DNA of 19,739 nt from an uncultured Eubacteriales bacterium (GTDB lineage Bacteria; Bacillota; Clostridia; Oscillospirales; CAG-272). The stretch spans positions 1 through 19,739 of the forward strand of contig CAJKPX010000036.1 of assembly GCA_905201895.1 (NCBI GenBank). Direction: 5' to 3'. The translations under genes and the position numbers were made by a program. The notes beneath the pieces are model-generated. The model searched no databases and was not told the DNA's origin. It was given only the letters and a program-made list of their open reading frames with translations. Shown piece by piece: positions 13,939 through 19,739 of the stretch (positions within the stretch are counted from its first letter, which is position 1; the number at the start of each line of letters is the position of its first letter).

Positions 13939-13960
13939 CTATCTCGTATACACGAGATAG
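13939..13960. other. Candidate oriT palindrome upstream of mobC
   Basis: Perfect 9-bp arms CTATCTCGT (13939-13947) and ACGAGATAG (13952-13960) with loop ATAC. An AT-rich perfect inverted repeat embedded in very GC-rich non-coding DNA, just upstream of mobC and a relaxase, is the usual setting of a relaxase recognition site. The nick position is not identifiable. The remaining DNA to 14143 is GC-rich and has no gene that I can support. Confidence 0.5.
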
Positions 13961-14143
13961 ATGGCGGCCTGGGCGCACGGCGCACCCCGCCCCGGAGCCC
14001 AGAGCCCGAAGCGGAGGCGACGCCGCCGGGCGCGCGAAGCTGCCGCAAGCTCCCCGGCCCGCGCCATGCGGGGGATGCCCCGCGCCCCTGGAAAGAGCGC
14101 CGCCCGAGCCTCCACCGCATCGGGGCGGCGGAGGATGCGAAGG

Positions 14144-14572
14144 ATGGAGAAGATGACGAAGGTCTTGAGATACGACAACGTGCTGACCGCCCGCGTGAGC
14201 GACGCGGACTTCCGCGCGGTCTGTGAGCGCGCCGACGAGGAGGGGCTCACCCGCTCCGAGTACCTGCGCTACGTCGCCCGCATGGTCGCGGACGATGCCG
14301 AGAACGCGAAGCGCGGAGGCGTGCTGCTCGACGGACTCTCAATGCGCAGGCTCTCCCGCGAGCTCGTCAGGTGGGGGCACCACTACAACCAGGGCGTGCA
14401 CGCCCTCAACTCCATCAAGTTCGCGCTGGACCACGGAAGGGGCGACCTGGAGTGGGTGTCCAGCAAGCTCGACGAGTGCGCGCTTCTGCTCGCGCAGGTC
14501 GACGAGGGTCGCTGCGAGATGGCGGGCGAGCTCGCCTCGCTCGAAGGCCGTGCCATAGTGGGCGGAGACTAG
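14144..14572 (+). CDS. mobC: MobC-like mobilization accessory protein
   Basis: A 142-residue relaxosome accessory protein. The N-terminal part (VSDADFRAVCERADEEGLTR, then SEYLRYVARM) reads as a ribbon-helix-helix DNA-binding domain. The centre carries the MobC signature LSRELVRWGHHYNQGVHALN (about residues 69-88). MobC proteins bind oriT and help the relaxase open the strands. The start at 14144 has GGAGG at 14130-14134 with 9-bp spacing; ATGs at 14135 and 14153 are in frame and possible. The longer upstream frame is Arg/Ala-rich non-coding DNA. Its stop is one base before the relaxase ATG, so the two are coupled. Confidence 0.85.
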   Translation: MEKMTKVLRYDNVLTARVSDADFRAVCERADEEGLTRSEYLRYVARMVADDAENAKRGGVLLDGLSMRRLSRELVRWGHHYNQGVHALNSIKFALDHGRGDLEWVSSKLDECALLLAQVDEGRCEMAGELASLEGRAIVGGD

Positions 14573-14573
14573 C

Positions 14574-15824
14574 ATGCCGCTGCTGAAGCCCATAGCCGGC
14601 CACACGGGATGCGCCGGCATAAAGCACTACCTCGAGAAGGGAGGGCGCGCCCTCGGGATCATGGTCATGAACTTCGCATGGCAGGAGGAGCGCGCCTTCG
14701 AGGACGTCTCGGCCGCCCCGGCCGGGTTCGACTGGGCGGACTCGATGGACGCGACGAGGCGCGCCTGCGGCAACGACACCCCGTATCGGGGCAAGCCGGC
14801 GAGGACCTTCAAGCATTTCGTCATGTCGCCCGATCCTCAAGACGGCTTGACCGCAGACCAGGTGGCGGAGCTCGCGAGCGCCTGGGCGCTCAGGCACTTC
14901 GCCGACTTCGAGGCGGCGATTGTCCTGCACGACGACAACGAGCGCAGGATCCCCCACGCCCACATCGTCGTCAACAACACCAACCTCGCCACCGAACGCA
15001 GGCTGCAGACCCCCGACCCGCTGGAGCTCAACCGCAGCCTTCAGGATCTCGCAGAGGAACGCGGATATCGCTTCATGCGCAACGACACCGTGAGGGAGGA
15101 GGACGAGGGGCAGACGCGCAAGGCGACGCCCGCGACGCTGCAGAGCGTATACATGCGGCGCGCCGAGCGGGAGATCCAGAAAGAGGGTGGCTACTCGTGG
15201 GTCGCAGACATCCGCAACCGGGTCACGGTGGCCAAGGCGCTCGCCCGCAACGAGGACGAGTTCATGGCCGTGCTCGAGGCGCTCGAAGTGGATGTTTCGC
15301 AGAACTCGGAGAAGTCGTGGCGACGTGACTGGATCTACTCGCTTTCAGACCACCCCACCTGGCGCATCGGAGGCGAGAAGCTGGGGCTCTCCTTCGGCCA
15401 GGAGGCGCTCAGGCGGCGCTTCGACAGGATCGCCGCCTGGCACCCAGCCCCGGCGGCATCCCGACGGATACTCTCCGAAGCCGAAAGCGCCATCGAGCTG
15501 AACGACCTGTCGGAGCTGGAACGTCTCGCCGGCGCGATAGAGGCGTTCATGTCCGCGAACGCGCACAGCCTGGCAGACCTCGACAGGAGGATCGAAAGGC
15601 TCGAAGGCCGCGCCGACGGCGATTCCGCCGAACGGGCGGAAGCGCTGCGCGAGGTGCGCGCATACGCGGCGGCGAACAGGCTCCTGCCCGAAACCGCGCA
15701 GACAAGGCGGCAAAGGCAGCCGCAGGGCGAGGAAGCGCCCGTCAGGCGCGGCGACGCGAAACCGCGTAGCCGCGAGACGCAGGCACAGCAGGAACGGCGG
15801 CGAGAAAGGAGGGAGCTCCGATGA
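14574..15824 (+). CDS. Relaxase/mobilization nuclease (MOBP, MobA/VirD2-like)
   Basis: A 416-residue relaxase that nicks oriT and stays covalently bound to the transferred strand. The N-terminal segment GHTGCAGIKHYLEKGGRAL contains Tyr19, a candidate nucleophile. KHFVMSP around His81 is the second motif. IPHAHIVVNN (His128, His130, Asn134) is the metal-binding HxH...N motif. The C-terminal ~150 residues are Glu/Arg-rich and helical, ending in a highly basic tail (about 376-416). The protein is shorter than large conjugative relaxases, consistent with a mobilizable element that borrows a helper's type IV secretion system. No T4SS or coupling protein gene is in the window. Its stop overlaps the next start (ATGA). 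Confidence 0.9.
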   Translation: MPLLKPIAGHTGCAGIKHYLEKGGRALGIMVMNFAWQEERAFEDVSAAPAGFDWADSMDATRRACGNDTPYRGKPARTFKHFVMSPDPQDGLTADQVAELASAWALRHFADFEAAIVLHDDNERRIPHAHIVVNNTNLATERRLQTPDPLELNRSLQDLAEERGYRFMRNDTVREEDEGQTRKATPATLQSVYMRRAEREIQKEGGYSWVADIRNRVTVAKALARNEDEFMAVLEALEVDVSQNSEKSWRRDWIYSLSDHPTWRIGGEKLGLSFGQEALRRRFDRIAAWHPAPAASRRILSEAESAIELNDLSELERLAGAIEAFMSANAHSLADLDRRIERLEGRADGDSAERAEALREVRAYAAANRLLPETAQTRRQRQPQGEEAPVRRGDAKPRSRETQAQQERRRERRELR

Positions 15825-16393
15825 GGGTGGAGGTCGCCTACCGCGGGCGCATCGAGGCGTTCGACACCGACCGTTTCACCGAGGCGCAGCCGTTCTCGGG
15901 CAAGAGCATGCTCGCCGATCTTACGCTCGACTACGCAGACGTCGAGAAGAAGGGCCTCTGGCTCACGGCGCACTGCTACGCCGCGAACGAGGCCTACCGG
16001 ACAGACGGCGGAGAGGCCCCCGAGGCGAGGCGCGAGAAGGGCTGGAGGTTCCAGCTCGCCACCCCGAGAGAGGCCGCCGGAATCGAGAGCGTCACCCTGG
16101 ACGGCTCGACGGTGCTCGCGAGGCTCTTCGGCGAGCTCGTGGACGTCGCCAGGGTAGATCGCGCTTGCGCCCTCTTCGTTGGGCCCGGAGGGTCGCTCGC
16201 CAGCCGCATCGTGAGGCTGAGCGGCTACCTGGCGAACGACGACGAGAGGCTGGCGGCAAGCCAGGCGCTCATGGCGGAGGCGGTCGGCGTCACTCCGCTT
16301 ACACTCGAAAGGGCGGTCGAGGCCGAAGCGGCACAGGAGGTGCCAGCAGACGACATGGAAGACGATTGGATGGAAGGATTCGGAAATGATTAA
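15821..16393 (+). CDS. Unknown protein translationally coupled to the relaxase
   Basis: A 190-residue acidic cytoplasmic protein that I do not recognise. The ATG overlaps the relaxase stop by 4 bp (ATGA), and GGAGG lies a few bases upstream, so the two are made together. It has no signal peptide or membrane segment. The N-terminal ~60 residues look like beta strands (MRVEVAYRGRIEAFDTDRF); the C-terminus is helical, ending in an acidic stretch with DDMEDDWMEGF. Position suggests a relaxosome or transfer accessory factor, which is inference. The frame overlaps the following 24-residue ORF by 8 bp. Confidence 0.7.
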   Translation: MRVEVAYRGRIEAFDTDRFTEAQPFSGKSMLADLTLDYADVEKKGLWLTAHCYAANEAYRTDGGEAPEARREKGWRFQLATPREAAGIESVTLDGSTVLARLFGELVDVARVDRACALFVGPGGSLASRIVRLSGYLANDDERLAASQALMAEAVGVTPLTLERAVEAEAAQEVPADDMEDDWMEGFGND

Positions 16394-16460
16394 AGCGGTG
16401 TTCAGGGGAATCGGGGCGTTCGTCCGCTGGATGTTCAAGGCGGTGTTCCGGTTCATGTAG
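16386..16460 (+). CDS. 24-residue cationic amphipathic peptide at end of mob operon
   Basis: The ORF starts 8 bp before the previous gene's stop and encodes 24 residues: MIKAVFRGIGAFV, then RWMFKAVFRFM. It contains the five-residue motif KAVFR twice. On a helical wheel all five charges (Lys3, Arg7, Arg14, Lys18, Arg22) fall within about 100 degrees, and Ile/Val/Phe/Met cover the rest. That pattern predicts a surface-lying amphipathic helix at a membrane. No strong RBS is visible other than GAAGGA at 16373-16378, so coupling to the upstream gene is likely. It may be a membrane-active peptide, a small toxin or a leader; function is unknown. Chance occurrence is possible given the short length. 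Confidence 0.5.
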   Translation: MIKAVFRGIGAFVRWMFKAVFRFM

Positions 16461-16583
16461 GCAAGGCGCACCTTCCAATCGCCGTTTCACGCGCAATTGC
16501 ATGCGAAAAGAAGGATAATTGAGAAACGGCGCGCATTCCGTCCCTCGAGACCGATCCCTATCCAAGCACGAAAGATCGAAGCT

Positions 16584-17549
16584 ATGAACGAAATCGCAGA
16601 AGATAATAAAAGAAAGCCCAAGCTCACCGTCGAGGAGCAGATAGAGCACCTGAAGTCCAAGGGCGTGACCTTCGAGCTGTGCGACGAGGGAGAGGCCTCT
16701 CGCATCCTCTCCGAGCAGGACCACTACTTCCGCCTCGCGGCGTACCGCGTGCTCTTTCCCAAACGGGTGGGCGGCAAGCACGACGGCGAGTATGCCGGGC
16801 TCGACTTCGGGCAACTGGTCGACCTCGCGGGGATAGACCAGGAACTGCGCAGGTTCCTGCTGCCGCTCACACTCGACGTGGAGAACGCCGCCAAGACAAA
16901 ACTCGTCGAGAAAATAACCGACAATCGCAACGAGGACGGCTACTCCGTCCTCGCCGACTACCTCACGCACCTCAACCACGCCGAGCGCAACAGGCGCGAA
17001 GGCGAGATCTCGCGCTTGGAGAACGACGCCTACCTCGGACCGCTCGTCGAGCGCTATCCGCTAGACGAGATGCCGGCATGGGTGTTCCTGGAGCTGTCGT
17101 CGTTCGGCGCGTTTGCCAGCTTCTACCTCTTCTGCGCAAACCGATGGGGCGATACGGAAATGAGAGATGACCATTACCTTCTCAGGCGAGCGAATTCGCT
17201 CAGGAACGCCGCTGCCCATTCGAGCGCCGTCATCAACGGCTTGGGTATCTCCTCGGCCACGTCGACGAGATACCCCGCATCGGTCGCGAAAGCGCTCGGC
17301 GACGCAGGTGTCTCGAAGCGCCTGAGACGATCCAAGATGCGCAATCCGCGAGTGCTCCAGACGACGGTGCTCGCCTATGCCTGCAACCGTTTCGTCACCC
17401 GAGAAAGGCAGGCGAGAGCATACGACGGATTCCTGGCATTTAGGCAACGTGCAGAGGAGAACTCGGATTGGTACAGGGGGAACACGACTATCATCTCGGC
17501 ATACGACTTTCTGTCAAAGGTCTTCCAGGCATGGCTGAGCCAACGGTGA
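16584..17549 (+). CDS. Abi family protein (Abi_2, AbiD/AbiF-like, HEPN ribonuclease fold)
   Basis: A 321-residue member of the Abi_2 (AbiD/AbiF) family, associated with abortive infection. The N-terminus KPKLTVEEQIEHLKSKGV and the following HYFRLAAYRVLFPK are typical of the family. The C-terminal half carries LRNAAAHSSAV, an R-x4-H HEPN motif (RNAAAH), suggesting RNase activity on activation. The start at 16584 gives the usual family N-terminus; RBS is weak (GAAAG). A TTG at 16497 would add 29 basic residues and is less likely. It is separated from the mob operon by an inverted repeat (CGCCGTTTC at 16480-16488 and its complement at 16523-16531) and followed by a terminator at 17633. It is a likely cargo defence gene on the mobile element. 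Confidence 0.85.
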   Translation: MNEIAEDNKRKPKLTVEEQIEHLKSKGVTFELCDEGEASRILSEQDHYFRLAAYRVLFPKRVGGKHDGEYAGLDFGQLVDLAGIDQELRRFLLPLTLDVENAAKTKLVEKITDNRNEDGYSVLADYLTHLNHAERNRREGEISRLENDAYLGPLVERYPLDEMPAWVFLELSSFGAFASFYLFCANRWGDTEMRDDHYLLRRANSLRNAAAHSSAVINGLGISSATSTRYPASVAKALGDAGVSKRLRRSKMRNPRVLQTTVLAYACNRFVTRERQARAYDGFLAFRQRAEENSDWYRGNTTIISAYDFLSKVFQAWLSQR

Positions 17550-17632
17550 TACTGGTAAATCCTATATGCTCGATTTGACAAACGGGCCGCAATCACGATA
17601 ATTATAGCCAGACAGAAACCTTCGGGTTTGCG

Positions 17633-17669
17633 GGGCGGGATCGCGAAAGCGTTTCTGCCCTATTTTTTT
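17633..17669 (+). terminator. Rho-independent terminator after Abi gene
   Basis: GGGCGGGA pairs with TTTCTGCCC (with G-T pairs) around an inner CGC-GAAA-GCG tetraloop hairpin. The T-rich run TATTTTTTT follows at 17661-17669. It lies between the plus-strand Abi gene and the convergent minus-strand sortase operon. Confidence 0.78.
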
Positions 17670-17681
17670 GCCGAAAGCAGC

Positions 17682-17813
17682 CTAGGGTTCCCGCTTGCCC
17701 TCGGCGAGCATTTCCTCACGTTCGCTCATGGCGCCCACCCGAATGCAGGCGTACCCCACGATCGCGCACGCCATCATCGCCATGCCGATGAAGAAGCATA
17801 TGGTCGATTGCAT
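17682..17813 (-). CDS. 43-residue single-pass membrane protein at end of sortase operon
   Basis: A small ORF starting at 17813 with GGAGGAGG about 7 bp upstream on the minus strand. Its ATG overlaps the sortase stop (TGATG), so it is translated by coupling. Residues 5-26 (ICFFIGMAMMACAIVGYACI) form one hydrophobic transmembrane helix, followed by a charged tail rich in Glu/Arg. A longer in-frame start at 17864 lies within the sortase gene and lacks an RBS. Unknown function; position suggests a partner or chaperone of the sortase or of the surface substrate. Confidence 0.72.
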   Translation of the reverse strand: MQSTICFFIGMAMMACAIVGYACIRVGAMSEREEMLAEGKREP

Positions 17814-18553
17814 CACACCACCTCCTCCCGCGCATACACTATCGTCCTCTCGTGCCCGTTCCACCTGCCGTAGCTGCAGGTGCAGAACGCCTTGACGCTA
17901 TCCGCCTCAACGTCGACGTCGAGCACGACGTCCGCTTCGGCCAGCAGCCTCTCGAGCCAAAAGCCGAGCTCTCCGTCGTCGGCGAACTCCAGGCGCTTGT
18001 GCTCAGCGTTCGAATCCACGACGTCCGCCGCGATGACGTTCAGGCGAATGTCCCTCTCGGGTGTCTGCAGGAGAATCTCCTGATGCTCCTGCGCGAACCC
18101 CCTGTCCGAGTAGTTCGCGAATGCCGAGAACATGCTGCCGTCGTTCATGTGGTGGCCGAACATGAGAGCGAGCGGGCTGTCGATTCCCCGCCCCGCGCAG
18201 CCGGCGTCGAGGTAGGGGCATCCGTAGGGGTTCCAGCAGCGGTAGACGTCGTGGTCGAGGTAGAAGGTCGGATCGTCGGCGCTCGCCTGTACCACCGGAT
18301 AGTCAATATCAGTCCCCGGGACGCTCACCCACGCCACGATGTCGGGGTTCACCGACAGCCAGAATTCCCAGTCGACCGTCGGGGCGCCATCGGATGCCGC
18401 ATCGCTTCCCGAAGCATCTGCCGAGATAGGAGAGGGGTCTACATCTGCCGCCCTGTCATGGATGCTGAAGAGCCACAACCCCAACGCCGCAGCACCGACC
18501 AGCGCTGTCACCGCCACCATGATTGCAAATCGCTGCTTGATATTTGTGCTCAC
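17813..18553 (-). CDS. Class B sortase
   Basis: A 246-residue sortase: a membrane transpeptidase that cuts a C-terminal sorting signal and joins the protein to peptidoglycan or to a pilin. Residues 9-30 form the N-terminal signal anchor. A linker rich in Asp/Ser/Ala follows. The catalytic domain has WVSVPGTDIDYPVVQ (about 75-89), the catalytic His region FGHHMNDGSMF (His134), FCTCSY with Cys226 and, ten residues on, HERTIVY with Arg236. The His-Cys-Arg triad is complete. The start codon is GTG at 18553, set by GGAGG 5 bp upstream. It lies 69 bp after its likely substrate gene and is coupled to the small membrane protein downstream. Similarity is to class B-type sortases of Coriobacteriia, judged from motifs. 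Confidence 0.9.
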   Translation of the reverse strand: MSTNIKQRFAIMVAVTALVGAAALGLWLFSIHDRAADVDPSPISADASGSDAASDGAPTVDWEFWLSVNPDIVAWVSVPGTDIDYPVVQASADDPTFYLDHDVYRCWNPYGCPYLDAGCAGRGIDSPLALMFGHHMNDGSMFSAFANYSDRGFAQEHQEILLQTPERDIRLNVIAADVVDSNAEHKRLEFADDGELGFWLERLLAEADVVLDVDVEADSVKAFCTCSYGRWNGHERTIVYAREEVV

Positions 18554-18622
18554 TTGAACCTCCAGGAAGACGGGCGGGGAGGCTCATCGCCGCCCCGCCC
18601 TCTTCGATCGACCGGGACCCGG

Positions 18623-19739
18623 CTACTTCTCGGGACCCTCGTCAGTGGATCCCTCGCCAACTGATGCGTTTCGACGGATGCGGCCGCGAAGCGCGTATGC
18701 GCCCGCAGCGCCGCCGCAGAGGATCAAGGCGCTGATCAGAACCCATACGGGAAGCAGGTCGCCTCCCGTCTTGTCGTAGGGGGTGCCGAGAGTCTCGGGG
18801 TTGTCGACGACCACGGTCTGCCCCTCGTCCTCGAGGTCCTGATGTACCGCGATGACGTTCCCGTTCACGTCGAGCACCTCCTCGAACGCCACGAGGGAGG
18901 CGCCCTCCTCGAGCTGGGAAGCATCGAACTCGAAGGTGATCTCTACGGTTCCCTCAGAACTTTCCGCCACGAACTCCGCGGTTGAGGTCACCGGATTGCC
19001 TTCCGAGTCCTCAAGGGGCATGCCAGTCGCCTTGTCCATGATGGTGCCGTGGGCAGTATAGGTTTCTCCTGCGACGAGCCCCTTGTACTCGACGGTATCC
19101 ACGACGGTGACCGTCCCGTTCTCGACCATGTGGTCGCCGTCGGCGGCGTCGACGAGCGTGGTGCCGATCTCGACGACCGTGACGGACTGGCCCTCGTCCT
19201 CGATATCCTCGTGCACCGCGAGGACGGTGCCTTCGGCGTCGAGCAGCTTCTCGAACACCACCAGGCGGTGACCGCCGAGGCCGGAGGAATCGAATGAGAG
19301 CTCTACCGTCTGGGTACCCTCGGCAGCTTCGGGCGTGAACTCGACGGTCGCGGCCACGTCAGTCGCGAGAAGCCCCTCGCCGCTTTTCAGCGGCTCGCCC
19401 GTCTCGGCGTCCATCAGCGTCGCCTCGAGCGTATAAGAGCCTCCAGGGGTCAGACCCTCGAAGGCCACCTCGTCAGCGATGATGACCTCGGAGCCCGTCA
19501 CGAGCTTGTCGCCGTCGGCGGCGTCGGCCGCCGTGGTGCCGATGTCGACGAAATGGACCGTCTGGCCCTCGTCCTCGATATCTGCGTGGACTGCTACCTC
19601 GATGCTATCCTTCACGAGGCTCTCGAAGGCCACGACGTCCTCGCCCGCGAGCAGGCTCGCGTCGAAGGAAATCTCGATGTCCCGGCTGCCCGTCGAGAGC
19701 GCGGGGGCGAAATCGGCCTTGGCCTCCCCGGGCATGCCC
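18623..19739 (-). CDS. VaFE-repeat (T-Q ester-bond domain) surface-anchored protein, C-terminal part
   Basis: The visible ~371 residues are the C-terminal end; the frame stays open to the window edge, so the 5' end is missing. Two full and one partial VaFE/T-Q repeats are spaced 123-125 residues apart. Each has the VAFE or VVFE strand and ends D(I/L)EDEGQ(T/S)V, with Gln at residues 58, 183 and 306 counted from a Met at 19735. The next repeat begins IGTT..DAADGD. In characterised T-Q domains such a Thr and Gln form an ester cross-link that stiffens the stalk. The C-terminus has PYDKTG (319-324), a hydrophobic helix (about 329-348) and RGRIRR. It has no canonical LPxTG. A basic-acidic tail of ~20 residues follows, longer than usual. 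It is the probable substrate of the adjacent class B sortase. Confidence 0.88.
   Translation of the reverse strand, partial: GMPGEAKADFAPALSTGSRDIEISFDASLLAGEDVVAFESLVKDSIEVAVHADIEDEGQTVHFVDIGTTAADAADGDKLVTGSEVIIADEVAFEGLTPGGSYTLEATLMDAETGEPLKSGEGLLATDVAATVEFTPEAAEGTQTVELSFDSSGLGGHRLVVFEKLLDAEGTVLAVHEDIEDEGQSVTVVEIGTTLVDAADGDHMVENGTVTVVDTVEYKGLVAGETYTAHGTIMDKATGMPLEDSEGNPVTSTAEFVAESSEGTVEITFEFDASQLEEGASLVAFEEVLDVNGNVIAVHQDLEDEGQTVVVDNPETLGTPYDKTGGDLLPVWVLISALILCGGAAGAYALRGRIRRNASVGEGSTDEGPEK

Noticed and set aside
13961..14143. N-terminal extension of mobC
   Set aside because: The extra 61 codons are Arg/Ala/Pro-rich non-coding DNA between the oriT-like palindrome and the GGAGG that sets the start at 14144.
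14609..15328. 239-codon plus-strand ORF within the relaxase gene
   Set aside because: A +2 frame shadow dominated by Arg/Gly/Ala, typical of out-of-frame high-GC DNA.
17852..18664. 270-codon plus-strand ORF opposite the sortase
   Set aside because: The sortase frame has a complete catalytic triad, RBS and operon context; this frame has none.
1..19739. Window as a complete circular plasmid
   Set aside because: The right end lies inside the VaFE gene (minus strand) and the left end inside infB; joining them gives no continuous gene.

Overview
The window appears to join DNA from two kinds of bacteria. Positions 1 to about 13,740 look like the chromosome of an uncultured, probably spore-forming Clostridia (Oscillospiraceae-like) bacterium. 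The signs are a rimP-nusA-rnpM-ylxQ-infB operon, BspA-like leucine-rich surface proteins, a SpoVM-like 31-residue ORF, consensus TTGACA-N17-TATAAT promoters, AGGAGG ribosome binding sites, and intergenic DNA full of Clostridia-type hairpins and MITE-like repeats. From about 13,760 to the end the DNA is visibly more GC-rich and uses AGG and CTC codons freely. It encodes a mobilization module and a sortase/VaFE-repeat surface-protein locus of the kind seen in Coriobacteriia (Eggerthellaceae and relatives).

Layout: 1-2606, 3' part of infB (IF-2). 2670-3101, Nudix hydrolase. 3198-3293, SpoVM-like micro-ORF. 3364-3603, HPr-like protein. 3604-4497, repeat-rich gene-free region. 4590-6833 and 7078-9075, two BspA-like LRR_5 exported proteins, each with its own near-perfect sigma-A promoter. 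9170-10072, sugar-phosphate isomerase/epimerase-like TIM barrel. 10,073-11,057, a second repeat-rich region holding an inverted copy of the first. 11,164-13,418, rimP, nusA, rnpM (ylxR) and ylxQ. 13,498-~13,750, the 5' end of infB, which runs in frame into a foreign tail ending at 13,887. 13,893-16,460, hairpins resembling an oriT, then mobC, a MOBP-type relaxase, an unknown coupled gene and a 24-residue amphipathic peptide. 16,584-17,549, an Abi_2/HEPN gene. On the minus strand, 19,739-17,682, a VaFE-repeat (T-Q ester-bond) surface protein, a class B sortase and a 43-residue membrane protein form a tight operon.

The central oddity is infB. Its N-terminal and C-terminal parts are both present and complementary, but they lie at opposite ends of the Clostridia block and both break inside the same Lys/Pro/Ala-rich linker. 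The block therefore reads as a circular permutation of one locus (rimP-nusA-rnpM-ylxQ-infB-Nudix-...-isomerase). This implies a tandem duplication, a circular form, or an assembly misjoin, with the dispersed repeats at 4.1 and 10.1-11.0 kb as likely mediators. The switch to coriobacterial DNA at about 13.75 kb is most simply a chimeric assembly join. Genuine insertion into infB cannot be excluded, but neither an integrase nor att sites are visible.

Functionally, the Clostridia block combines translation/transcription housekeeping genes, a small sporulation/HPr cluster and a cell-surface LRR cassette. The right block combines mobilization, a probable phage-defence or addiction cargo gene, and covalent surface-protein display.
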